From assembly GCF_001513955.1 (NCBI RefSeq), contig NZ_KQ948144.1:1359195-1423194 (forward strand): 64,000 nt of DNA. Direction: 5' to 3'. Position numbers and translations under genes: made by a program. The stretch comes from Streptomyces pseudovenezuelae. Its GTDB lineage: Bacteria; Actinomycetota; Actinomycetes; Streptomycetales; Streptomycetaceae. The notes beneath the pieces were generated by a model that was given only the letters and a program-made list of their open reading frames with translations, did no database searches and was not told the DNA's origin. Positions 1 to 9,012 of the stretch are shown here, piece by piece (the stretch's first letter is position 1; the number at the start of each line of letters is the position of its first letter).

Positions 1-1220
<1,220 letters not shown>

Positions 1221-1387
1221 CGGGCTCTCTCCTTCGCACACACCTGTGAGGTACGTCTCCGATCCTCGCACGCGCCGGTGACAACGGCGTTTGCCGGGCC
1301 CACGGTGAGCGGTGACGGCGTCCGGCCTCGCGTGGCGTCGGCGGCGGGCGGGTCCGACTGTCAGTGGGGCGTGGCAGGATCGGGGGC

Positions 1388-4117
1388 GTGGCAGAGACAG
1401 CAGCGAAGAAGACCGACAACAGCCCCGGCGGCAGCCGCCCGCGCCTGATGCTCATGGACGGGCACTCGCTGGCCTATCGCGCGTTCTTCGCGCTGCCCGC
1501 GGAGAACTTCACCACCGCGACCGGCCAGCCGACGAACGCGATCTACGGCTTCGCCTCGATGCTGGCCAACACCCTGCGCGACGAGGAGCCCACGCACTTC
1601 GCGGTGGCCTTCGACGTGTCCCGCAAGACCTGGCGTTCCGAGGAGTTCACGGAGTACAAGGCCAACCGCTCCAAGACCCCGGACGAGTTCAAGGGCCAGG
1701 TCGAGCTGATCGGTGAGCTCCTCGACGCGATGCACGTCTCGCGCTTCGCGGTCGACGGCTTCGAGGCCGACGACGTCATCGCCACGCTCGCCACCCAGGC
1801 CGAGGCCGAGGGCTTCGACGTGCTGATCGTCACCGGCGACCGCGACTCCTTCCAGCTGGTCTCCGAGCACACCACCGTGCTGTACCCGACCAAGGGCGTC
1901 TCGGAGCTGACCCGGTTCACCCCGGAGAAGGTGTTCGAGAAGTACGGTCTGACGCCCGCCCAGTACCCCGACTTCGCCGCCTTGCGCGGCGACCCGTCCG
2001 ACAACCTCCCCGGCATCCCCGGCGTCGGCGAGAAGACCGCCGCGAAGTGGATCAACCAGTTCGGTTCGTTCGTGGAGCTGGTCGAGCGCGTCGAGGAGGT
2101 CAAGGGCAAGGCCGGGCAGAACCTCCGCGACCACCTGGAGGCCGTCAAGCTCAACCGCCGCCTCACCGAGATGGTGCGCACGGTGGAGCTGCCGAAGACG
2201 GTCACCGACCTGGAGCGCGCCCCGTACGACCGCAAGTCGCTCGCGATGATCCTGGACACCCTGGAGATCAGGAACCCCTCGCTGCGGGAGCGGCTGCTGG
2301 CCGTGGACCCCGGCGCGGAGGAGGCCGAGGGTGCCCCGGTCGCCGCGCCCGGCGTGGCGGTGGACGGCACGGTGCTCGGCACCGGTGAGCTGGCTGCCTG
2401 GCTCGCCGAGCACGGCGCGGGGCAGCCGCTCGGTCTCGCCACGGTCGACACCTGGGCGCTGGGCACCGGATCGGTCGCCGAGGTCGCGCTCGCCGCGTCC
2501 GGCGGGGCCGCCGCCTGGTTCGACCCGTCCGAGCTGGACGAGGCCGACGAGCGGGCGTGGGCGGCCTGGCTCGCCGACGCCGGGCGGCCCAAGGTGCTGC
2601 ACAACGCCAAGGGCGCCATGCGGGTCTTCGCCGAGCACGGTTGGAGCGTCGCCGGAGTCGGCATGGACACCGCGCTGGCCGCGTACCTCGTCAAGCCGGG
2701 GCGCCGGTCCTTCGACCTGGACGCACTGTCGCTGGAGTACCTGGGCCGTGAGCTGGCGCCCGCCGCCGCGGCCGACGGGCAGCTCGCCTTCGGTGCGGAC
2801 GACGGCGCCGAGGCCGAGGCGCTGATGATCCAGGCGCGGGCCGTCCTCGATCTGGGTACGGCCTTCGAGGGCCGCCTGGAGGAGGTCGGGGCGGCGGATC
2901 TGCTGCGGGACATGGAGCTGCCCACCTCCGCCCTGCTGGCCCGCATGGAGCGGCACGGCATCGCCGCCGACCGGGCTCACCTGGAAGCCATGGAGCAGAT
3001 GTTCGCCGGGGCGGTGCAGCAGGCCGTGAAGGAGGCGCACGCGGCGGCCGGTCACGAGTTCAACCTCGGCTCGCCCAAGCAGCTCCAGGAGGTTCTCTTC
3101 GGTGAGCTCGGCCTGCCGAAGACGAAGAAGACGAAGACCGGGTACACCACGGACGCCGACGCGCTCGCGTGGCTGGCGACCCAGACGGACAACGAACTGC
3201 CGGTGATCATGCTCCGGCACCGTGAGCAGGCCAAGCTGCGGGTGACCGTCGAGGGCCTGATCAAGACGATCGCCGCGGACGGCCGTATCCATACGACGTT
3301 CAACCAGACGGTCGCGGCGACAGGGCGTCTGTCGTCGACCGATCCGAACCTCCAGAACATCCCGGTCCGTACGGACGAGGGGCGGGCGATCCGGCGCGGG
3401 TTCGTGGTGGGGGACGGCTTCGAGTCCCTCATGACCGCGGACTACAGCCAGATCGAGCTGCGGGTGATGGCCCACCTGTCCGAGGACGAGGGACTCATCG
3501 AGGCGTTCACCTCGGGGGAGGACCTGCACACGACCGCCGCCTCGCAGGTGTTCGCCGTGGAGCCCGGTGGGGTCGACGCGGAGATGCGGCGGAAGATCAA
3601 GGCCATGTCGTACGGGCTGGCGTACGGGCTGTCCGCGTTCGGGCTCTCGCAGCAGCTGAACATCGACGCGGGAGAGGCGCGGGCGTTGATGGACGCGTAC
3701 TTCGAGCGGTTCGGCGGGGTGCGGGACTATCTGCGGCGGGCCGTCGACGAGGCGCGGGCGACCGGGTACACGGCGACGCTCTTCGGGCGCCGGCGGTATC
3801 TGCCCGACCTCAACAGCGACAACCGGCAGCGGCGTGAGGCGGCCGAGCGGATGGCACTCAACGCGCCGATCCAGGGCACGGCGGCGGACATCGTCAAGAT
3901 CGCGATGCTCAAGGTGGACGGGGCGCTGCGGGAGGCCGGGCTCGCCTCGCGCATGCTGCTGCAGGTCCACGACGAAATCGTGCTGGAGGTCGCGCCGGGG
4001 GAGCGGGGGGTCGCGGAGGAGATCGTCCGACGGGAGATGTCCGACGCTGTGCGTCTGCGGGTGCCGTTGGGGGTTTCGGTGGGAGATGGGGCGGACTGGG
4101 AGTCCGCAGCGCACTAG
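1388..4117 (+). CDS. polA: DNA polymerase I
   Basis: Family A DNA polymerase for Okazaki fragment processing and repair gap filling. GTG 1388 (VAETAAKK) is preferred over the in-frame 1364 because it gives the usual Streptomyces N-terminus, 909 residues. Order: 5' nuclease domain (LMDGHSLAYRAFF, GFEADDVIATLA, GDRDSFQLV, GVGEKTAAKWI), a 3'-5' exonuclease-like domain, and the polymerase domain with DYSQIELRVMAHL (motif A), RRKIKAMSYGLAYG (O helix) and QVHDEIVLEV (motif C). In the exonuclease-like domain the place of the DTE triad reads VDTWALG, so proofreading is probably lost. The O helix carries Tyr where E. coli has Phe762. No operon partner is seen; a hairpin-rich spacer follows. Confidence 0.97.
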   Translation: MAETAAKKTDNSPGGSRPRLMLMDGHSLAYRAFFALPAENFTTATGQPTNAIYGFASMLANTLRDEEPTHFAVAFDVSRKTWRSEEFTEYKANRSKTPDEFKGQVELIGELLDAMHVSRFAVDGFEADDVIATLATQAEAEGFDVLIVTGDRDSFQLVSEHTTVLYPTKGVSELTRFTPEKVFEKYGLTPAQYPDFAALRGDPSDNLPGIPGVGEKTAAKWINQFGSFVELVERVEEVKGKAGQNLRDHLEAVKLNRRLTEMVRTVELPKTVTDLERAPYDRKSLAMILDTLEIRNPSLRERLLAVDPGAEEAEGAPVAAPGVAVDGTVLGTGELAAWLAEHGAGQPLGLATVDTWALGTGSVAEVALAASGGAAAWFDPSELDEADERAWAAWLADAGRPKVLHNAKGAMRVFAEHGWSVAGVGMDTALAAYLVKPGRRSFDLDALSLEYLGRELAPAAAADGQLAFGADDGAEAEALMIQARAVLDLGTAFEGRLEEVGAADLLRDMELPTSALLARMERHGIAADRAHLEAMEQMFAGAVQQAVKEAHAAAGHEFNLGSPKQLQEVLFGELGLPKTKKTKTGYTTDADALAWLATQTDNELPVIMLRHREQAKLRVTVEGLIKTIAADGRIHTTFNQTVAATGRLSSTDPNLQNIPVRTDEGRAIRRGFVVGDGFESLMTADYSQIELRVMAHLSEDEGLIEAFTSGEDLHTTAASQVFAVEPGGVDAEMRRKIKAMSYGLAYGLSAFGLSQQLNIDAGEARALMDAYFERFGGVRDYLRRAVDEARATGYTATLFGRRRYLPDLNSDNRQRREAAERMALNAPIQGTAADIVKIAMLKVDGALREAGLASRMLLQVHDEIVLEVAPGERGVAEEIVRREMSDAVRLRVPLGVSVGDGADWESAAH

Positions 4118-4159
4118 CCTCCGGCGGTTGGGTGCGGGTGTGTGGGGGCGGGCGTTTTT

Positions 4160-4179
4160 GCGCAGTTCCCCGCGCCCCT
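4160..4179 (+). repeat. Dispersed 20-bp intergenic repeat, copy 1
   Basis: Sequence GCGCAGTTCCCCGCGCCCCT. An exact inverted copy lies at 4365-4384 and an exact direct copy at 14344-14363. All three copies are intergenic and downstream of housekeeping genes (polA, rpsA). Very similar strings are familiar from intergenic regions of other Streptomyces genomes, from memory. Confidence 0.8.
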
Positions 4180-4364
4180 GGGGGGTGGGTGGGTTGTGGG
4201 TCGGGGACGGGGTGGGGGGTATCCGTCCTCGGTCCGGCGGTTCTGCTGCTTTGGCTGTTCCCTGTAACGGACGCCGGCCGCTGCGGGCGGACACCCCCCA
4301 CCCCGTCCCCTTCTCGCCGCACCCGGCCAACGCTTCGTCGTGGCACGCGTCACTGCACCCCCCT

Positions 4365-4384
4365 AGGGGCGCGGGGAACTGCGC
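4365..4384 (-). repeat. Dispersed 20-bp intergenic repeat, copy 2 (inverted)
   Basis: Exact reverse complement of the 4160-4179 copy. The arms are separated by 185 bases, so they could form the base of a large stem over the polA downstream region. Confidence 0.8.
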
Positions 4385-4535
4385 GACCAGCCACGACGGA
4401 CGCGCACCCGCACCACGACCGAACCCCGCACCCCCATAGGCGCCCCGCCCAAGCCCAGCGCAGCTGCCCGGCGACCGTCACTCGCGTGGACCCCACAACA
4501 ACCCCCTCACCTCGCCCCCCGGCCAGGATGCCGTC

Positions 4536-4922
4536 ATGGGTATACGCATGCTCCACCGCCGGCCGGCCCCCGCGCAGCGGTCCGTTCCGGTTCATGCGGT
4601 CGCCGCGAGTACCGCTCGTGTTCCGTTCGATCTGGCGGCGCTCCTGCGTACGGCGCGAGCCAGGGCGGCAGGCCCCCGTATCCCGGTTCGTCTCGGGAGA
4701 GGCCGGCGCCGCGGCGCGGGGGGACAGGAGGAGGCGTCCGGACCCCGGCTGTGGGCCGAGCTGGTGCTGGGTTATCTCGCTCTCGCGCTCACCTTGCTGC
4801 CCCGGTCCCGTCCGCTGCCCACCATGACGGTGTTCACCGCGGCCGCGGACGTCGTCAGCGAGCGAGCGGGAGAGGGGTTTCTTCCCGGGCGTCGGACGCC
4901 GGGGCCGGGCGCCACAGCCTGA
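4536..4922 (+). CDS. Small conserved hypothetical protein (128 aa)
   Basis: The frame begins with ATG 4536 (MGIRMLHRRPAPAQ), an N-terminus I recall in short Streptomyces proteins of unknown function. The chain is basic, has an AELVLGYLALALTLLPRSRP segment near residue 75 that could be an amphipathic or short membrane helix, and ends in a disordered tail. Third-position GC is high enough for coding. The last 68 bases overlap the 3' end of the DUF4184 gene on the other strand, so the tail may not be constrained. No ribosome binding site is convincing. Function unknown; it may not be a gene. Confidence 0.5.
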   Translation: MGIRMLHRRPAPAQRSVPVHAVAASTARVPFDLAALLRTARARAAGPRIPVRLGRGRRRGAGGQEEASGPRLWAELVLGYLALALTLLPRSRPLPTMTVFTAAADVVSERAGEGFLPGRRTPGPGATA

Positions 4923-5700
4923 CGCCCGCGGCGTACAGCAGTACCCCGAGCACCAGGCCGGCGCCCGCGCCGAAGCAGAGGGCCGGGATCAGTTCCCAGG
5001 GCTTGGCGGTGGCGCCCCACTCCGCCCACCACCGCGAGGCCCGCCGCAGCGCGCCGACGGTCATGCAGCCTCCGATGACGGTCACGGCCCACCACCGGTC
5101 CGGCACCGACAGCACGGGGACGCCCCGCGGCGGGGTCGCCACGGGTGCCCGGCGCAGTGCGCGCACGCAGAACACGGTGATCACCACTGCGGCCAGTGCC
5201 GAACCGCCGTACTGGAGATACCAGTACAGAGGGGAGCCGGCCACCTCCCGGCCCAGGACGGGGAACAGCCGCATCCCCCACCGGTCGTGGTGCGTGAACG
5301 CGTCCCACACGACATGCGTCAGCGCTCCGACGGTGGCGGAGGCGTACCAGCGCGCGGTCAGAGCCGTATGCACGCGTGCGCGGGGCGTGCCGCAGCGCAG
5401 CAGCGCCGCCGGTCTGCCCTGCCGCCCGCGGGGCAGCAGGGCCACCAGTGGCTCCCGCAGCAGCAGCCACAGGCCCACCAGCGCCCAGGCGACGAGCACG
5501 TCGATCGTGAAGACGCCCGGGAAGGAGTGCGTGACGGTGCCGAACTCCATCGCCCCGGGCACGACACTTGCCGCGTAATAGGTCATGTCCGGCGAGAAGG
5601 ATCCGGCCACGAGCACGGCCGGAACCAGTCGGCCCCGCCCCGTTCCGTCGGTGCGCACCGCGGGCAGTACCGCCGCCGCATGGCTCAAGGTGAACGGCAA
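4855..5700 (-). CDS. DUF4184 family membrane protein
   Basis: Begins LPFTLSHAAAVLP, the hallmark N-terminus of DUF4184, which relates to the zinc-dependent hydrolase-like membrane proteins of the YdjM type. TTG 5700 is chosen because GAGGAG lies 6 bases upstream on the minus strand; the longer frame to 5781 adds residues unlike the family. 281 residues. Conserved points include FSPDMTYY, HSFPGVFTID and GALTHVVWDAFTHHDRWG, whose histidines and aspartates may bind metal. About six hydrophobic segments. It diverges from the transglycosylase gene. Biochemical role not known. Confidence 0.87.
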   Translation of the reverse strand: MPFTLSHAAAVLPAVRTDGTGRGRLVPAVLVAGSFSPDMTYYAASVVPGAMEFGTVTHSFPGVFTIDVLVAWALVGLWLLLREPLVALLPRGRQGRPAALLRCGTPRARVHTALTARWYASATVGALTHVVWDAFTHHDRWGMRLFPVLGREVAGSPLYWYLQYGGSALAAVVITVFCVRALRRAPVATPPRGVPVLSVPDRWWAVTVIGGCMTVGALRRASRWWAEWGATAKPWELIPALCFGAGAGLVLGVLLYAAGVRLWRPAPASDAREETPLPLAR

Positions 5701-5849
5701 CGGGGCTCCTCGCGGCGGGTGTTGGCCGGGCGGCGGCCCGGGTGATCGGCTCCGTCCAGTATGGGTGACGCGGGCCCGCACCGATCGAACATGGCCAACC
5801 GGTGAATATCGGGCACGAACCGGTGTCCGTGAAAAGGAAGTTGTCGTAG

Positions 5850-5990
5850 GGTCACACGGGTCACCGCGCTGGGGAGCTCGGTCGAACGAGCGAATCAGGA
5901 ATTGTCACGCGTCACAGGGGCAACCTCCAGGACGGTTCGACTGTCACAACTGGACGAGAGCGACTGACGGAGACGGACGCTCGGGCGTCC
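5850..5990 (+). ncRNA. Candidate c-di-AMP (ydaO-type) riboswitch
   Basis: The 5' leader of the transglycosylase holds GCGCTGGGGA at 5866-5875, then a GCTCG/CGAGC hairpin (5876-5880 with 5887-5891), then GAATC at 5892-5896. This matches the GGGGA-helix-GAAUC block of the ydaO/yuaA aptamer. Further down, 5935-5965 (TTCGACTGTCACAACTGGACGAGAGCG) loosely resembles the conserved 3' block. In actinobacteria ydaO elements precede cell-wall lytic enzyme genes, which fits. The 3' half is not a clean match and edges are approximate. Confidence 0.45.
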
Positions 5991-6008
5991 ACAGGAGGGG
6001 TTCACTTT

Positions 6009-7727
6009 ATGGCGGCGCAATTCGGCAGGAGGCTGGCCAAAGGGGCGACGACCACCGCCGTGGCGGCACTCGCGGTCGCGGCACTGTCCGCCTCCCAGGC
6101 CCCGGGAGTCACGGCCGACGACAACGGCAGATCGACCGCCGCCGGTGCCGAAGCCTCTCCCGACCCGTCCGCCGGGAACGGCGCGACCGGCAAGTCGCCG
6201 TACTACACGGACCTGCCGCCGCTGAACACCCCGAGCCCCGCGCCGACCGACGGCACCTCCACCTCCGCTCCGGTCGAGTCCGAGGCGGGCATACCCGCGA
6301 CCGTCCTCGACGCCTACAAGAAGGCCGCGGCCGAACTCCAGGAGTCCAAGCCCGGCTGCAACCTGCCCTGGCAACTCCTCGCCGCCATCGGTCAGGTGGA
6401 GTCGGGCCAGGCCCGCGGCGGCCGCGTCGACGCCGACGGCACCACGACCTCCAGGATTCTCGGCCCGCAGCTCGACGGCAACGGCTTCGCGCTCATCAAG
6501 GACACCGACAACGGCGCCTACGACGGCAACAGCGCCTACGACTCGGCCGTCGGGCCCATGCAGTTCATCCCGTCCACCTGGGCGTGGGCCGGGCGTGACG
6601 GCAACGGCGACGGGGTGAAGGACCCGAACAACGTCTACGACGCCTCCCTCGCCGCCGGCCACTACCTGTGCCGCAACGGCTGGGACCTGTCGACCGACGG
6701 TGACCTGGACAGGGCGGTCCTCAGCTACAACCCGTCGCGGGCCTACCTCAACACGGTCCGGTCCTGGCTTGAGTACTTCCGCAAGGGCACCCACGAGATC
6801 CCCGACGGCACCGGCACCGTCCCGGACAGCCGCAGCGACGGCAGCAGCGGTTCGCCCTCCACGCCGGCGTCGCCCTCGACGCCGCACACCTCGAAGCCGA
6901 GCAGGCCCGGCTCGCCGAGCCCGACCCCGCCGTCGACCACCCCGCCCTCGCCGGGGACCCCCACCACGCCGCCCCCGACGACTCCCGCCACCCCCACCCA
7001 GTCCGTGGACCACCTGGCGGACTCGGGCACCGCGAAGCTCGCCGCCATGGCCGGCGACGCGTTCACCGAGAAGATCAGCACCAAGGCGGAGAACGCCGCC
7101 GGCAAGGGCGTCGCCAAGGTCCGGATCCGCTACACGATCGTCGGCGACACCGACGCCACCTTCACCGGCGGCGAGAAGGTCGCCACCGCGCTGACCGACA
7201 GCTCCGGCGTGGCCACCGCGCCCGCGCTCCAGGCGGGCGAGACCACCGGCAGTTTCGCGGTCAGGGCGACCCTCATCGGGCGTACGGTCACCGGGCCGAT
7301 CTACTCGGCCACCGTCACCCAGCGCGTCGCCGACGTCCTCGTCCGCACCACCGACACCGCGCTGACCTGCACCCCCGGCGGCCAGTTCGCCGACGCGGTC
7401 CAGGTGAAGGCCACCTACAAGAAGGCCGTCGCCGACAAGGTCGCCGTCACCGCCACCCTGATCAAGTCGGCCGACGACGCGACCGAGAACGACAAGGGGC
7501 CGTACTTCAAGGACGCCGACGGCAAGACCGTCCGCACCCTGACGGGCCTCACGACGGACGCGGACGGACTGCTGAAGCTGCCGCAGCTCTACTCCGACGA
7601 CACCACCGGCACCTTCGTGCTCCGCATCACCACCGCGGGCGGTGCGACGCTCGACGTGACGCTGACCGTGGCGGCGGCCGCGGACACCTCCGCGAGCCCC
7701 TCGCCGAGCCCCAGCGCGAGTTCGTAG
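6009..7727 (+). CDS. Secreted MltB-like lytic transglycosylase with C-terminal Ig-like region
   Basis: 572 residues, starting at ATG 6009 after AGGAGG. Residues 1-37 form a signal peptide (RRLAKGATTT, then an Ala/Val-rich core). Residues about 95-265 are the lysozyme-like lytic transglycosylase domain: WQLLAAIGQVESGQARGG with the likely catalytic Glu, SAVGPMQFIPSTWAWAGRDG, DPNNVYDASLAAGHYLC, VLSYNPSRAYLNTVRSW. It should cleave peptidoglycan glycan strands outside the membrane. A Ser/Pro/Thr linker (about 285-335) leads to two beta-rich segments typical of bacterial Ig-like folds, perhaps wall-binding. Only the leader RNA suggests regulation (possible c-di-AMP control). Confidence 0.9.
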   Translation: MAAQFGRRLAKGATTTAVAALAVAALSASQAPGVTADDNGRSTAAGAEASPDPSAGNGATGKSPYYTDLPPLNTPSPAPTDGTSTSAPVESEAGIPATVLDAYKKAAAELQESKPGCNLPWQLLAAIGQVESGQARGGRVDADGTTTSRILGPQLDGNGFALIKDTDNGAYDGNSAYDSAVGPMQFIPSTWAWAGRDGNGDGVKDPNNVYDASLAAGHYLCRNGWDLSTDGDLDRAVLSYNPSRAYLNTVRSWLEYFRKGTHEIPDGTGTVPDSRSDGSSGSPSTPASPSTPHTSKPSRPGSPSPTPPSTTPPSPGTPTTPPPTTPATPTQSVDHLADSGTAKLAAMAGDAFTEKISTKAENAAGKGVAKVRIRYTIVGDTDATFTGGEKVATALTDSSGVATAPALQAGETTGSFAVRATLIGRTVTGPIYSATVTQRVADVLVRTTDTALTCTPGGQFADAVQVKATYKKAVADKVAVTATLIKSADDATENDKGPYFKDADGKTVRTLTGLTTDADGLLKLPQLYSDDTTGTFVLRITTAGGATLDVTLTVAAAADTSASPSPSPSASS

Positions 7728-7741
7728 TACGCGGACCACTC

Positions 7742-7783
7742 CGGAGGGCGTCCTTTCCGCTACGGCGGACCGGGCGCCCTCCG
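7742..7783 (+). terminator. Hairpin after the transglycosylase gene
   Basis: CGGAGGGCG (7742-7750) pairs perfectly with CGCCCTCCG (7775-7783), starting 14 bases after the stop codon. There is no U tract, as is usual for Streptomyces terminators. Confidence 0.7.
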
Positions 7784-7872
7784 TGCGTGTGCGACCTGTT
7801 CTCATCTCGCCCGGGCGTTGCTACGGTGCCGGACCTGACGATGTATCAGTTCCCGCCCGCAGGGAGGCAGAC

Positions 7873-8007
7873 ATGCGCGCCCTGATCGCCGCCGCCACCG
7901 GTCTCGCCCTCGCGCTCGCCCTGGTCCTCACGATCACCGCGATGGGCCGGCAGACGGGCGGGACCTCTCCGAAACCCCTGCTGACGACCGTCCCCGCACA
8001 CCCGTAA
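7873..8007 (+). CDS. SPW_0924-like small membrane peptide (44 aa)
   Basis: ATG 7873 follows AGGGAGG. The 44-residue product MRALIAAATGLALALALVLT... is a single hydrophobic helix with a short polar tail ending TTVPAHP. It matches a tiny Streptomyces family I recall as SPW_0924. It is likely anchored in the membrane with the tail outside. It sits 21 bases before the DUF3068 gene and is probably cotranscribed with it. Function unknown. Confidence 0.8.
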   Translation: MRALIAAATGLALALALVLTITAMGRQTGGTSPKPLLTTVPAHP

Positions 8008-8028
8008 CCGTCCGCCCGGGAGGCCGAG

Positions 8029-9012
8029 ATGCGCCGCAAGACCAGCCTGGTCCTGCTCGCCCTCGCCGTGTTCTTCGCGGCGCTGTCCCCGCTGCTGCGC
8101 TGGTACGCCTTCCCGCGCCTCGCCAAGATCCCGGCGAACCAGTACCAGGACATGGTCCTGGAGGCCAAGGACGCGACCCTCCTCGACTACGGCTCGATGA
8201 CCGCGAAGAAGGTCTCCAAGATCACCATCGTGCAGACGCTCAAGGGCAACGTGGAGGCCTCGGAGAAGATCGAGAAGACCGCCGGGAAGGATGTCGTCGT
8301 CTGGGACGGGCTGTCCTATGTCGTCGGACCCGACGGCAAGATGGTCTCCAAGATCCCCGAGCGCTACATCTTCGACGCCCACACCCAGGACCCCGTCCAC
8401 GCCACCGGCGAGATGGTCGACGGCGACCCCGTCAAGCGCGCGGGCATCGAGTTCAAGTGGCCCTTCCTCACCGAGAAACGGGACTACGTGTACTTCGACG
8501 CCCAGGCCCGCACCTCGGCCCCCATCCACTACATGGGCACCCGGAACTTCCGCGGCCTGGACGTCTACTACTTCGAGCAGACCATCCCCTGGACCAAGGT
8601 GCCCTTCCCGAAGACCATGCCGGTCCAGGGCATCACCCCCGCGTCCCTCGCCAAGACGGGCACCACCCGGTGGTACACCACGGTCCGCAGGTTCTGGGTC
8701 GAACCCGTCACCGGTGCGCCCGTCTACGGCGAGGAACTCCACAAGGAGGAACTGCGCGGCGGCACCCTGCTCGGCGGACGCGACAAGGTGACGGTCTTCG
8801 CCGGCGACGTGAAGATGCGCGAGGACTACATCCGGCACACCGTCGACCTGGTCGAGTCGAACCGCACCCTCGTCCTCCTCATGACCTCCTACCTGCCGTG
8901 GGGCTTTTTGGTCCTGGGCGTCCTGCTGCTGGCGCTGTCGCTGTGGCTGGAGGCCCGCGACCGCCGCCCCGCCCCCACCAGGGTCGACGAGCCCGAACCG
9001 GTCACCGCCTGA
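8029..9012 (+). CDS. DUF3068 domain protein
   Basis: 327 residues from ATG 8029 (MRRKTSLVLLALAVFFAALSPLL), after GGGAGG. An N-terminal membrane anchor is followed by a large extracytoplasmic domain and a second membrane helix near residues 285-310 (LVLLMTSYLPWGFLVLGVLLLAL). Motifs such as KTSGK-like stretches, YFDAQARTSAPIHYMGT and FEQTIPWTKVPFPK fit DUF3068, an actinobacterial envelope family (related to corynebacterial porin-associated proteins) of unknown role. The 3' end overlaps the hrpB gene by 11 bases tail to tail. Confidence 0.88.
   Translation: MRRKTSLVLLALAVFFAALSPLLRWYAFPRLAKIPANQYQDMVLEAKDATLLDYGSMTAKKVSKITIVQTLKGNVEASEKIEKTAGKDVVVWDGLSYVVGPDGKMVSKIPERYIFDAHTQDPVHATGEMVDGDPVKRAGIEFKWPFLTEKRDYVYFDAQARTSAPIHYMGTRNFRGLDVYYFEQTIPWTKVPFPKTMPVQGITPASLAKTGTTRWYTTVRRFWVEPVTGAPVYGEELHKEELRGGTLLGGRDKVTVFAGDVKMREDYIRHTVDLVESNRTLVLLMTSYLPWGFLVLGVLLLALSLWLEARDRRPAPTRVDEPEPVTA

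Larger units (their letters stand above)
4118..4535. other. Gene-poor, hairpin-rich spacer after polA
   Basis: No convincing reading frame is seen in this 418-base stretch. It holds two nested inverted repeats: a 20-base element at 4160-4179 and its exact reverse complement at 4365-4384, and inside them an 18-base perfect inverted pair at 4203-4220 and 4293-4310 (G-runs against C-runs). Together these could fold into a long imperfect structure and may end polA transcription. The outer 20-mer occurs again after rpsA (14344-14363). Confidence 0.75.

Noticed and set aside
1361..4330. 989-codon open frame antisense to polA
   Set aside because: High GC keeps stop codons rare in the mirrored frame. 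The sequence has no domain and is opposite clear polymerase motifs.
5895..7805. 636-codon open frame antisense to the transglycosylase
   Set aside because: Arg/Gly-rich mirror of a real gene with signal peptide and catalytic motifs on the plus strand.
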